From NCBI GenBank assembly GCA_900550025.1, contig URQP01000034.1:1-21278 (forward strand): 21,278 nucleotides of DNA, in the 5' to 3' direction. The DNA is from an uncultured Porphyromonadaceae bacterium (GTDB taxonomy: Bacteria > Bacteroidota > Bacteroidia > Bacteroidales > Muribaculaceae). The position numbers were made by a program, and so were the translations under genes. The notes beneath the pieces were generated by a model that made no database searches, was not told the DNA's origin, and saw only the letters and a program-made list of their open reading frames with translations. Positions 1-8,289 of the stretch are shown piece by piece. Numbering within the stretch: position 1 is the stretch's first letter; every line of letters begins with the position of its first letter.

Positions 1-24
1 GCCGATTTTACAGTGGATGTGCTA

Positions 25-80
25 CCGCAAGCTGCGCTCCGCTTGCATGCGGTTAGCTATACGCAGCCCTTTCAGGGCTG
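25..80. repeat. REP-like hairpin repeat pair in the gpsA 3' region
   Basis: Two small palindromes sit next to each other. The first (25-52) has arms CCGCAAGC and GCTT/TGCGG around a short loop. The second (64-80) is CAGCCCT-ttc-AGGGCTG, a perfect 7-bp stem with a 3-nt loop. Both types recur in the gene-free stretch at 17591-18063: the second as an exact reverse complement at 17674-17690, with its flanking bases TATACG also shared, and the first as a longer variant at 17828-17866. This is the pattern of dispersed intergenic REP-like elements. No transposase is visible nearby. Confidence 0.6.
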
Positions 81-194
81 TATTGCAATATGTTCCCTCT
101 CAATTCTTATCCCGAGCTCGCGTTATTTAGTTTAGATGCGGATGCCTTGCATAAGAAGTATTGTCTTGCTTACGTCGCACCAACAGACGCTATA
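81..194. other. Gene-free stretch downstream of gpsA
   Basis: I see no credible gene here. Open frames that cross it on the plus strand run antisense to gpsA and lysS and have shadow-type composition. No T-rich terminator for the minus-strand lysS-gpsA operon is visible, so the REP-like hairpins at 25-80 may mark its transcript end. Confidence 0.4.
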
Positions 195-1190
195 TTAATG
201 CAGTTTGGCGGCGAGGCCGGCGATTGCCTTTTGTGCGGAGGCTTTGTTGTAGAGAATGTCGTAAACGCAGTCGAGGATTGGCATCTCCACGTTGTAGCGC
301 CGGTTGATTTCGTAGATGCATTTTGTGCCGTAGTAGCCTTCGGCCACCATTTGCATCTCCATCATCGCCGCTTTCACGGAATATCCGCGCCCGATGTATG
401 CACCGAGGTTGTGGTTGCGGCTGAATTTCGAGTAGGCCGTGACAATCAGGTCGCCGAGATAGACGGAGTCGCAGATGTTGCGCTTCCCTCCGCAGACGGC
501 CGTTATGAACGAGTCCATCTCGCGGATGGCGTTCGACGTGAGCATGGCAAGAAAATTGTCGCCGCTTTTCAGCCCGTAGACAATTCCTGCGCAGATGCCG
601 TAGACGTTTTTCAGCACGGCTCCGTATTCGATTCCTGCCACGTCGTTGGATGTGATTGTGCGCATCGCTTTTCCTTGGAGGCAGCGCGCGAATTGTTCGG
701 CAAGGGCGATGTCGTTGCAGCCGATTGTGAGGTAGCTGTTGCGTCCCAGCGCCACTTCCTCGGCATGGCAAGGCCCGCCTATTACAAGCTGCCGGTCGGG
801 GTCGATGCCGTAAAAGTCCGACATATATTGCGTAACGATGGCATTCTCGTCAGGCACTATGCCTTTTACCGCCGTTACCATATATTTGCTGCTTATGTCG
901 GCGGTGATTTTCTTCAGATGCTCCTTTATGTAGGGCGAGGGCATAGCCAGCAGCAGTGTGTCGGCCTCGTTGCAGGCTTTGTTGATGTCGGAATAGAATT
1001 CTATTCTGTCGACATCGAATATCACGTCCGACAGATATACCGGATTGTGCCCTTCGCTTTTAAAGTCGGCAATCCGGTCGTCGCGCCGCATATACCATAT
1101 TATCGACTCGCAATTTTGCAGCAGCAGCTTGGCGAGGGCAGTAGCCCAACTGCCCCCTCCCATTACCGCTATTTTCCCGGGAAACCCCAT
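195..1190 (-). CDS. gpsA: Glycerol-3-phosphate dehydrogenase [NAD(P)+]
   Basis: Cytoplasmic enzyme that reduces dihydroxyacetone phosphate to sn-glycerol 3-phosphate, the backbone for phospholipids. The 331-aa product has the normal family length. The N-terminal Rossmann loop is GGGSWATALA (residues 11-20). The catalytic lysines are in TAVKGI (K109) and LKNVYGI (K194). The block GGPCHAEEVALGR (138-150) is the counterpart of the usual SGPSFAEEVA. A conserved C-terminal domain follows, including GDNFLAMLTSNAIREM. I chose the ATG at 1190 because the open frame extends 12 codons further upstream only into the end of lysS, and the Rossmann strand begins a few residues after this Met. The lysS stop lies 2 nt upstream, so the two genes are almost certainly co-transcribed. 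Confidence 0.95.
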   Translation of the reverse strand: MGFPGKIAVMGGGSWATALAKLLLQNCESIIWYMRRDDRIADFKSEGHNPVYLSDVIFDVDRIEFYSDINKACNEADTLLLAMPSPYIKEHLKKITADISSKYMVTAVKGIVPDENAIVTQYMSDFYGIDPDRQLVIGGPCHAEEVALGRNSYLTIGCNDIALAEQFARCLQGKAMRTITSNDVAGIEYGAVLKNVYGICAGIVYGLKSGDNFLAMLTSNAIREMDSFITAVCGGKRNICDSVYLGDLIVTAYSKFSRNHNLGAYIGRGYSVKAAMMEMQMVAEGYYGTKCIYEINRRYNVEMPILDCVYDILYNKASAQKAIAGLAAKLH

Positions 1191-1192
1191 CG

Positions 1193-2932
1193 TTATGATT
1201 GTTTCTTGCCGGCGTTTTCCACCCATCCGGCAACATCTTCCTGCGACGGGTTGGCAAGCTCCAGCTTATATTTCTTGTTGAGCCCGCACAAATCCTGATG
1301 CAGCTTGCCGGGTTTTGCCTCCGCAAGGCTTTCCACCGTGAGGCATCCCGCTTTTTGCACAGCCGGCACCCATTCCGCCGGTACGCCGATTGCGGTGAAC
1401 GCCTCCTCGCGGTCGCGTTTTGCCACTTTCTCCGGACGCATTTGCGGGAAGAAGAGCACTTCCTGTATGGTTGTCTGTCCGGTCATAAGCATTACGAGGC
1501 GGTCCATGCCGATTCCCATTCCTGATGTCGGAGGCATGCCGTATTCCAAAGCGCGGATGAAATCCTTGTCGATTATCATCGCCTCGTCGTCGCCTTTTTC
1601 GCTCAGGCGCATCTGCTCCACGAAACGCTCGTACTGGTCGATAGGGTCGTTGAGCTCAGAATAGGCGTTGCAGAGTTCCTTGCCGTTGACCATCAGCTCG
1701 AAGCGTTCTGTAAGGTCAGGATTGTTGCGGTGGCGTTTGGTAAGAGGCGACATTTCTATCGGGTAATCGATGATGAACGTTGGCTGGATGTAGTTGCCCT
1801 CGCATTTCTCGCCGAATATCTCGTCGATGAGCTTGCCTTTGCCCATTGTCTCGTCGACTTCCACACCGATTTGCTTGCAAACATCGCGCAGTTGAGCCTC
1901 GTCCATGCCGGTGATGTCGATTCCGGTGAATTCCTTTATGGAATCAATCATCGTGACGCGCTTGAACGGAGCCTTGAAATTGATCATGTTGTCGCCGACC
2001 TTCACTTCCGTCGTGCCGTTCACGTCGAGGCATATCTTTTCAAGCATCTTTTCCGTGAAATCCATCATCCAGTTGTAGTCCTTGTAGGAAACATAGATTT
2101 CCATGCAGGTGAATTCCGGATTGTGGGTGCGGTCCATGCCCTCGTTGCGGAAATTCTTGGAAAATTCGTAGACACCCTCGAATCCGCCTACAATCAGGCG
2201 TTTCAGGTAAAGCTCGTCGGCAATGCGCAAATACAGCGGTATGTCGAGAGCGTTGTGGTGTGTGATGAACGGACGTGCGGCAGCACCGCCGGGTATCGGT
2301 TGGAGAATAGGGGTTTCCACTTCCATATATCCGTGGGAGTTGAAGTATTCGCGCATTGAGTTGTAGACTTTCGTGCGCTTAATGAATATTTCCTTCACTC
2401 CGTCGTTCACCACGAGGTCAACGTAGCGCTGGCGGTAGCGCAGTTCGGGGTCTTCGAACGCGTCGTAGGTCACGCCGTCTTTCACTTTCACAATCGGCAG
2501 CGGGCGCAGCGACTTGCTGAGCAGCTTGATGCTCTTTGCGTGTACAGTGATTTCGCCCATCTGCGTGCGGAAAACGAAACCTTCGATACCTACGAAGTCG
2601 CCGATGTCGAGCAGCTTCTTGAAAAAGAGGTTGTATAAATCCTTGTTTTCGTCCGGGCAGATGTCGTCGCGGCTTACATATACCTGTATGCGTCCGTCGG
2701 CATCCTGCAACTCCATAAACGAAGCCTTGCCCATAATGCGGCGGCTCATGATGCGTCCGGCTATGCTTACGTCGCGCCTTTCGCCTTCGTCCTTGAAGTT
2801 CTCCTTTATTTCCTTGGTGTGTCCTGTTACTTTAAATTCCGCTGCCGGATAAGGCTCGATGCCCATTTTGCGCAGCTCGGCAAGACTGTTCCTCCTGACA
2901 ATTTCCTGCTCGCTCAGTTCAAGTACATTCAT
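1193..2932 (-). CDS. lysS: Lysyl-tRNA synthetase, class II
   Basis: Charges tRNA-Lys with lysine in the cytoplasm. The 579-aa product has the N-terminal OB-fold anticodon-binding domain (about 55-140). The class II core follows, with motif 1 around [18 protein letters not shown] (201-218), motif 2 around [20 protein letters not shown] (261-280) and motif 3 at [15 protein letters not shown] (471-485). E. coli LysS is 505 aa. Here the core ends near FFPQMRP (494-500) and about 76 extra residues follow, which look helical and helix-hairpin-helix-like. A longer LysRS is, as far as I recall, usual in Bacteroidetes. The ATG at 2932 gives a standard N-terminus, [11 protein letters not shown]. It is the first gene of the lysS-gpsA pair. 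Confidence 0.97.
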   Translation of the reverse strand: MNVLELSEQEIVRRNSLAELRKMGIEPYPAAEFKVTGHTKEIKENFKDEGERRDVSIAGRIMSRRIMGKASFMELQDADGRIQVYVSRDDICPDENKDLYNLFFKKLLDIGDFVGIEGFVFRTQMGEITVHAKSIKLLSKSLRPLPIVKVKDGVTYDAFEDPELRYRQRYVDLVVNDGVKEIFIKRTKVYNSMREYFNSHGYMEVETPILQPIPGGAAARPFITHHNALDIPLYLRIADELYLKRLIVGGFEGVYEFSKNFRNEGMDRTHNPEFTCMEIYVSYKDYNWMMDFTEKMLEKICLDVNGTTEVKVGDNMINFKAPFKRVTMIDSIKEFTGIDITGMDEAQLRDVCKQIGVEVDETMGKGKLIDEIFGEKCEGNYIQPTFIIDYPIEMSPLTKRHRNNPDLTERFELMVNGKELCNAYSELNDPIDQYERFVEQMRLSEKGDDEAMIIDKDFIRALEYGMPPTSGMGIGMDRLVMLMTGQTTIQEVLFFPQMRPEKVAKRDREEAFTAIGVPAEWVPAVQKAGCLTVESLAEAKPGKLHQDLCGLNKKYKLELANPSQEDVAGWVENAGKKQS

Positions 2933-2986
2933 ATATTTTCAATCCAATTTGTTACAAATACGGCGAGCGCATTGCGCTACAATGTG

Positions 2987-2994
2987 CAAAGTTA
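2987..2994 (-). promoter_or_regulatory. Bacteroidetes -7 element for lysS-gpsA
   Basis: Read on the minus strand this is TAACTTTG, a perfect match to the Bacteroidetes -7 consensus TAnnTTTG. It lies 55 nt upstream of the lysS start. The -33 side is weak: a partial match (ATTG on the minus strand) sits at 3017-3020 with a 22-bp spacer. The predicted 5' leader is about 45-50 nt. Confidence 0.55.
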
Positions 2995-3113
2995 GTGATA
3001 ATTGCAGAAACATTCTCAATTAAAGCGCAAAACATACAAGAACTTGCCAAAATACCCATTATTTATTTAAAGTTTATTAGTGTTTGTTTCTTTATTTTTA
3101 AAATGTTTTTCTG

Positions 3114-3121
3114 TATGTTTG
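3114..3121 (+). promoter_or_regulatory. Bacteroidetes -7 element before the first GHL10 gene
   Basis: TATGTTTG matches the -7 consensus TAnnTTTG and lies 31 nt before the ATG at 3152. The expected -33 TTTG is only approximated, by TTTA at 3091-3094 (19-bp spacer), in a very T-rich run. If it is used, the 5' leader is only about 23-25 nt, in contrast to the long leader of susC. Confidence 0.45.
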
Positions 3122-3151
3122 CAAGACAAAACCTAACAATAAACTGTATCT

Positions 3152-4906
3152 ATGAAATCGAAAAGAATTTACACTCTTTTAACCGTGCTATTGCTGTCGC
3201 TAATAACTACGGCTTCGGTAACGGCGCAACTGCACGAACTGCGCAGTTTCTGGATAGCAACCGTGTGGAGGCTTGACTGGCCGCAGACGGCAGGTACGTC
3301 GGTGACAGCGGCGAACCATCAGAAGCGGCAGATGACCGAGTTGCTCGACCGCCTTGCCGAGGCTAACTATAACGCAATCTGGTTTCAGGTTCGCTCGATG
3401 TGCGACGCCATGTATGACTCGAAATATGAGCCGTGGTCGTCCAACCTGACCGGTTCACGCGGGGCAACGCCGGCATACGACCCTCTGGAATTCATCGTGG
3501 AGGAATGCCACAAGCGCGGGATGGAATGCCACGCTTGGATAAATCCGTTCAGATTCTCTACCGGAACGGCTTACGACACGGCAAACGACAACGAGATGCG
3601 CAATAACGGATGGCTGATCACTCACGGAAGCACAACCGTGATGAATCCGGCTTTGCCGGAAGTGAGGCAGCGCATAGTGGATATATGCCGTGACATACTC
3701 GACAATTACGATGTGGACGGGATAGTGTTCGACGATTATTTTTATCCATCTGGAATCCCGACCGACAATTCGGCCGAAGATTATGCGCAATTCGCCGCAT
3801 CGGGAGCGTCGAATTTCGGCGACTGGCGCAGGGAGAACGTGAACAAGACGGTGAAGTCCGTATACGATATGATACAGGAAGTGAAACCGTTCGTCAAGTT
3901 CGGAATCGGGCCGCGCGGGATAGCCGCCACGGATCAGGCCGTTGCCGACAAATATGGCGTGCCGCGCTGCACGTCGGGGTATGATTCCCAGTATAATGAG
4001 ATATTCTGCGACCCGCTGGCATGGCTGAGCGCAGGGACAATCGACTACATTTCGCCGCAGCTTTATTGGGCGCGGGGCTACAGCGCGGGCGACTTCGGCA
4101 TATTGTGTCCATGGTGGTATGATGTGGCTGAAAAATTCGGGCGGCATTGCTATGTGTCGCACAGTTTGGAGTATTTCAAGGATGCCGAACATTCTCCGGC
4201 ATCGCGTGAAAGGACATTCGAGGGTATGGCGGCTCAGGTGCAGATGAACCGTGACGAGTCAAGCAGCGCTCCGGGCAGTTGCTTCTATTCGTATTCATGC
4301 GTAGACGATGAAAACGAGACGGAAAAAGGAGTGGACTTCTTCACATATATGAAAGACAATAAATTCCAGAACAAGGCTCTTACGCCGTGCATATCGTGGA
4401 AAGAAGCTCCCGAACAAGGCAAAGTGGCCAACTTGCGTGAAAATGGCGGTGTTTTGGAATGGGACGCAGTCGACAACATGCGCTATGCCGTATACCTGTT
4501 GCCGGAAGGCACGAGCCACGACGGAAGGCTTCTCAATGTGGCTAAAAATCTCAAGGCACACCTATATTATAATAGGTACGAACTTCCTGAAGGTTACGAG
4601 AAATGTGAGGCGGCAGTTGCCATAGTAGACCGCTATGGAAACCGCTATTCCCCGCAATGGATTTCCGTTGGCAAACCGAGTGGCATAGAGGATACCGCAA
4701 ACAGCGATTTCGCCGTCAGAATCGAAGGGAATAAAGTTGTTTTCCCTGCAAAGGTTGAATCTGTGGATGTTTACGACACCGTTGGAAAGCAGCTTGCCTC
4801 ATACGGCGATTGCTCAGAAATCAATCTTGAGGAGAAAGACGGTATCGTTATTTTACGCATTGATACTGGCGAAAGAATTGTTACGCAAAAAGTCTCTATA
4901 AAATGA
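3152..4906 (+). CDS. Secreted GHL10 (DUF187) glycosidase-like protein with C-terminal sorting tail
   Basis: Predicted extracytoplasmic glycoside-hydrolase-like protein of 584 aa; substrate unknown. Residues 1-25 form a signal peptide ending VTA before QLHELRSF. Residues ~27-400 form a TIM-barrel-like GHL10 domain. Its conserved blocks are CDAMYDSKYEPWSS (84-97), HAWINPFR (127-134), NPALPEVRQRIVD (165-177), the acidic strand DVDGIVFDDYFY (187-198, candidate catalytic Asp residues), and QYNEIFCDPLAW (280-291). Residues ~412-505 look like a fibronectin type III domain. Residues ~511-584 match the pattern of a T9SS type A sorting domain (VDVYDTVGKQLASY, ending KVSIK). E. coli DigH/YddW, of the same family, cleaves denuded peptidoglycan strands; that activity is not shown here. 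The gene precedes susC by 317 nt, and a paralogue lies at 13150-15849. Confidence 0.85.
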   Translation: MKSKRIYTLLTVLLLSLITTASVTAQLHELRSFWIATVWRLDWPQTAGTSVTAANHQKRQMTELLDRLAEANYNAIWFQVRSMCDAMYDSKYEPWSSNLTGSRGATPAYDPLEFIVEECHKRGMECHAWINPFRFSTGTAYDTANDNEMRNNGWLITHGSTTVMNPALPEVRQRIVDICRDILDNYDVDGIVFDDYFYPSGIPTDNSAEDYAQFAASGASNFGDWRRENVNKTVKSVYDMIQEVKPFVKFGIGPRGIAATDQAVADKYGVPRCTSGYDSQYNEIFCDPLAWLSAGTIDYISPQLYWARGYSAGDFGILCPWWYDVAEKFGRHCYVSHSLEYFKDAEHSPASRERTFEGMAAQVQMNRDESSSAPGSCFYSYSCVDDENETEKGVDFFTYMKDNKFQNKALTPCISWKEAPEQGKVANLRENGGVLEWDAVDNMRYAVYLLPEGTSHDGRLLNVAKNLKAHLYYNRYELPEGYEKCEAAVAIVDRYGNRYSPQWISVGKPSGIEDTANSDFAVRIEGNKVVFPAKVESVDVYDTVGKQLASYGDCSEINLEEKDGIVILRIDTGERIVTQKVSIK

Positions 4907-5223
4907 CCAGAATGCCAACTGTTGTAAAAATAGATTATTAATATGTAAAATACGCTAAAGGTGTTAAAAAACGTCTTTGATATGTGCTTTGTTACAAAAA
5001 AGAATGTTAGCTTTGTGGATAAACACTGTATTTAACGAGTCTTTGGCATTAATATAAGCGTATACGAGGTGGCGTATTTTAACGTAATGCCGTTTTAAGC
5101 GGACGATATTATGGCAAAAATGCATCTGCGGTGTTAAAATTAACAAATCCAGTATTAAGAAATTTTTACAACCTAACATAAGCGGAAGAAAAAACAAAAT
5201 ATAGAAACAAACAAAAAGTAATT
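4907..5223 (+). promoter_or_regulatory. Long AT-rich leader and promoter region of the susC operon
   Basis: This is a 317-nt gene-free stretch. It contains TAGCTTTG at 5008-5015, a perfect match to the Bacteroidetes -7 consensus. TTTG at 4988-4991 is the nearest -33 candidate, but its 16-bp spacer is shorter than the usual 19-21 bp. If this promoter is used, the susC mRNA has a leader of about 200 nt, long enough for regulation by RNA structure or an antisense RNA. The start region ends in an A-rich run with TAATTATG and no Shine-Dalgarno, as is normal for this phylum. I see no terminator after the upstream gene. Confidence 0.45.
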
Positions 5224-8200
5224 ATGAGAAAACAGCTATTGCTTCTGTTATTTTCCTTATTTGCGGTTATGGGTTACGCCCGCACCGTCACGGGGGTGGT
5301 TACTTCAGAGGCCGACAAGCAGCCTGTAATAGGCGCTACGGTCATGGTACAAGGAACCAGCACCGGAACGGCAACCGATTTTGACGGAAAATACACAATC
5401 AACGCGGGTGACAACGATGTCCTCGTGTTCAGCTATGTCGGAATGGAGACCTCTAACATAAAGGTCAACGGACGCGACGTGATTAACGTGGAGTTGAAAG
5501 AGAACTCACAGGTACTCGACGAAGTCGTAGTAACTGCTATGGGGCAAACTCAGGAAAAGAAGAAACTGAACTTTGCTGTGCAGTCGCTCGATTCCGAAGA
5601 TGTCACTGCCGGACAGACGGCCAACTTCGCAAACAGCTTGCAAGGCAAGGTGGCCGGCCTTCAGGTAAATGCGGGCGGTAGCTCGCCGAACGCGTCTACC
5701 CAATTGATTGTACGCGCTATCTCTTCAATCAACCCGTCGCAGAACAATGAGCCGCTGGTAATCATCGACGGTATGGCGGTGCGCGGGCAGGGTACAAGCC
5801 TTGGCGACTTGAACGCCAACGACATCGAGAACATGAGCGTGCTGAAAGGAGCCGCCGCCTCGGCCCTCTACGGACAGGAGGCCGCCAACGGTGTCATAAT
5901 GATTACCACCAAGAAAGGCAAGGCAGGGTCGCTTGAAGTAAAGGCTTCCGGAAGCTGGGAGTTCTCCAATGCGCTGCGCACTCCGAAAATACAGGACCAG
6001 TTTATTGGTGGCTCGCTCGGATTTTACAAGGAAAATTCTGTAGGAGGCTGGGGTTCATACCTTACTTCCGCCGACCGTGTATATGACAACGTGGGCGAGT
6101 TCCTCGGTACGGGATTCCTCCAGAAATACGATGTGTCGATTTCCGGTGGCAGCGAGAAATTCAACGCCTACGCCTCGGCAAGCTATATGAACAACGAGGG
6201 TATGGTGCCGAAGGACTATAAAAAGCGCTTGAACGTGTTCATGAAAGGCGAATGGAAGCCGTCGGAGCAGGTGACAGTGCAACTATCTACCAACTTCATC
6301 AACAGCAACAGCCGCGCGTTCGGCAACAATATGTCCACAGTCTACCAGTGGCCGATAAACAAGAATATGGCCGACTATGTGACGGTCGAGGGACTTCCCA
6401 ACTGGAGCAACCGCTACGACAATTGGGACGCGCTGACCGACGATGAGAAGATTTCCGCTACCGTGTCGCCGTATTTCGGACGCTATATGGATAGCGGCAA
6501 GACCGACGCCACGCGTATAATCGTCAACGGGCAAATCAGCTATGAGCCGATAAAGAACCTTGTGTTCACCGGCAAGTTGGGTTATGACAAGACAAGCACT
6601 TCTTCTGAATCGACGGCCGTACCGCGCTTCAAATCAAGCGATTTCAAAAATCCTGAAAGCTCTGTCCTCGCAGATTACGGCTATAAATTCGGCTCGTACA
6701 CTATCAGCCCGTCAAGCGCCGACCAGTTCACGGCACAGATTTTGGGTACATACAACATCACATTTGCCGAGGACTACACGCTTAACGTGCTTGCCGGCGC
6801 GGAATACAAGGAGACCAACGGAGTAGAAGTGTCATTAGGCGGACAACGCTTCCAGCTCGACGACTTCTACAGCTTCATGAATACAGACCTGAGCTACATC
6901 ACCACGTCCTCCGGCTCGGACTACCGGACAGCCGTGTCACGTTACAAGCAGAACAAATTCGGCTATTTCGGCGAATTGCGATTCGACTATAAAGGCATAG
7001 CGCAGGTGTCGGCAACGGCTCGCTACGACGGCTCGTCAACGCTGAAGCAGTTCGGCGCCACTTATTTTTACCCTTCTGTGACGGCCGGGTTGATATTCTC
7101 CGAATTGTTCAAGATACAGAACGACTGGTTCTCTTACGGAAAATTGCGCGGCAACTGGGCGAAAGTAGGTAAGGATGCTCCGCGTTTCCGCGCTCTTCCC
7201 ACATTCAAGAACTGGGAGACATTCCCTGACGGAGGATGGGGTATCGACGCTATAACCGCTGTAGGGCAAAATCTCGTGCCGGAAATGACCAAGTCATGGG
7301 AAGTAGGTGCCGACTTGCGGTTCTTCGACAGCCGTACACGTTTGGACGTGGCATACTACTCCACGACTGTCGACAACCAGATTGTGACAGTGCGCGTGTC
7401 GCCGGCTTCAGGTACGATTCTTCAGACCCGCAACGAGGGTTCCATCGAGAACCATGGCGTTGAAATCACCTTCAATCAGGACATCTTGAGAATGAAAGAC
7501 TTCGACTGGACAGTGACGGCCAACTTCTCGTTGAACAGAGGTGAGGTGAAGTCGTTGCCTGATGATATGATAGAAATACAAGGCACGCAGTACAGCGACG
7601 TGTTCACCACGGCCTACCTGCATGGCTCAACCACCGCGCTTTCAGGACGTGATTACGAGCGCACGCCCGACGGACAAATCATCGTTAACGAAAACGGTTA
7701 TCCAATCATCAGTGCGGCAAAGTCCAACCTTATCGGTAACCGTGAGCCTGACTTCCTTCTCGGTATCGGTTCTTCGTTCCGTTGGAAAGACCTGTCGGTA
7801 TCGTTCCTCTTCGACGGACGTTGCGGCGGCGACGTGTATAACGCTACACGCCGCGGGTTGGTGAGCGGCGGTATGGAAAACCTGCTGACAAAATACCGTA
7901 ACCACGAAGTAGTGGTGAAAGGTGTGGTGGCACAGCCCGATGGCACTTATGTCCCGAACACCACCCCGGTTCTGTTCGACAACAATTTTGTCAACACCTA
8001 TTACCACGCCGTTTCAAGCAACTTTATAGAAGATGGTTCTTACATACGCTTGAGCTACCTGACCTTGGCATACGATTTCTCTAAATTCTTGAAAAAAGCG
8101 TGTCCGATAAAAGGGTTGAAACTTTCCGCTACAGGGCGCAACTTGTTCTTGCTGAGCAAATACACTGGATCCGACCCGCAAATCATAGCAGGTACAGGCG

Positions 8201-8283
8201 GTGGAACCGGTTCTGCCGGAGTAGATAACTACAGTGTGCCGACAGCACGTAGCTTTAATTTCACACTTAGTGCAACATTCTAA
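5224..8283 (+). CDS. SusC/RagA-family TonB-dependent outer-membrane transporter
   Basis: TonB-dependent porin that imports oligosaccharides, or sometimes peptides, captured by its SusD partner. The 1019-aa length is normal. Residues 1-19 form a signal peptide (ending GYA). A carboxypeptidase-regulatory-like beta domain starts TVTGVVTSEADKQPVIGATV (21-40). A TonB-box-like segment LDEVVVTAMG (98-107) is followed by the plug, with the SusC-typical stretch SVLKGAAASALYGQEAANGVI, and then a 22-strand barrel ending in SFNFTLSATF with the C-terminal aromatic residue needed for BAM recognition. There is no N-terminal STN signalling domain, so the protein is not expected to signal through an anti-sigma/ECF pair. 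susD begins 6 nt after its stop, in the standard pair arrangement. The cargo cannot be read from the sequence. Confidence 0.95.
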   Translation: MRKQLLLLLFSLFAVMGYARTVTGVVTSEADKQPVIGATVMVQGTSTGTATDFDGKYTINAGDNDVLVFSYVGMETSNIKVNGRDVINVELKENSQVLDEVVVTAMGQTQEKKKLNFAVQSLDSEDVTAGQTANFANSLQGKVAGLQVNAGGSSPNASTQLIVRAISSINPSQNNEPLVIIDGMAVRGQGTSLGDLNANDIENMSVLKGAAASALYGQEAANGVIMITTKKGKAGSLEVKASGSWEFSNALRTPKIQDQFIGGSLGFYKENSVGGWGSYLTSADRVYDNVGEFLGTGFLQKYDVSISGGSEKFNAYASASYMNNEGMVPKDYKKRLNVFMKGEWKPSEQVTVQLSTNFINSNSRAFGNNMSTVYQWPINKNMADYVTVEGLPNWSNRYDNWDALTDDEKISATVSPYFGRYMDSGKTDATRIIVNGQISYEPIKNLVFTGKLGYDKTSTSSESTAVPRFKSSDFKNPESSVLADYGYKFGSYTISPSSADQFTAQILGTYNITFAEDYTLNVLAGAEYKETNGVEVSLGGQRFQLDDFYSFMNTDLSYITTSSGSDYRTAVSRYKQNKFGYFGELRFDYKGIAQVSATARYDGSSTLKQFGATYFYPSVTAGLIFSELFKIQNDWFSYGKLRGNWAKVGKDAPRFRALPTFKNWETFPDGGWGIDAITAVGQNLVPEMTKSWEVGADLRFFDSRTRLDVAYYSTTVDNQIVTVRVSPASGTILQTRNEGSIENHGVEITFNQDILRMKDFDWTVTANFSLNRGEVKSLPDDMIEIQGTQYSDVFTTAYLHGSTTALSGRDYERTPDGQIIVNENGYPIISAAKSNLIGNREPDFLLGIGSSFRWKDLSVSFLFDGRCGGDVYNATRRGLVSGGMENLLTKYRNHEVVVKGVVAQPDGTYVPNTTPVLFDNNFVNTYYHAVSSNFIEDGSYIRLSYLTLAYDFSKFLKKACPIKGLKLSATGRNLFLLSKYTGSDPQIIAGTGGGTGSAGVDNYSVPTARSFNFTLSATF

Positions 8284-8289
8284 AAATGT

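Noticed and set aside
90..1298. Long plus-strand open frame (about 400 codons) across the gpsA region
   Set aside because: It lies antisense to gpsA, which has every family motif. Its translation has no recognisable domain and is rich in Val, Ala and His, as expected for a frame opposite a GC-rich gene.
4964..5197. Minus-strand open frame of 77 codons in the susC leader
   Set aside because: Low-complexity AT-rich translation opposite a likely promoter; no family resemblance and no promoter of its own.
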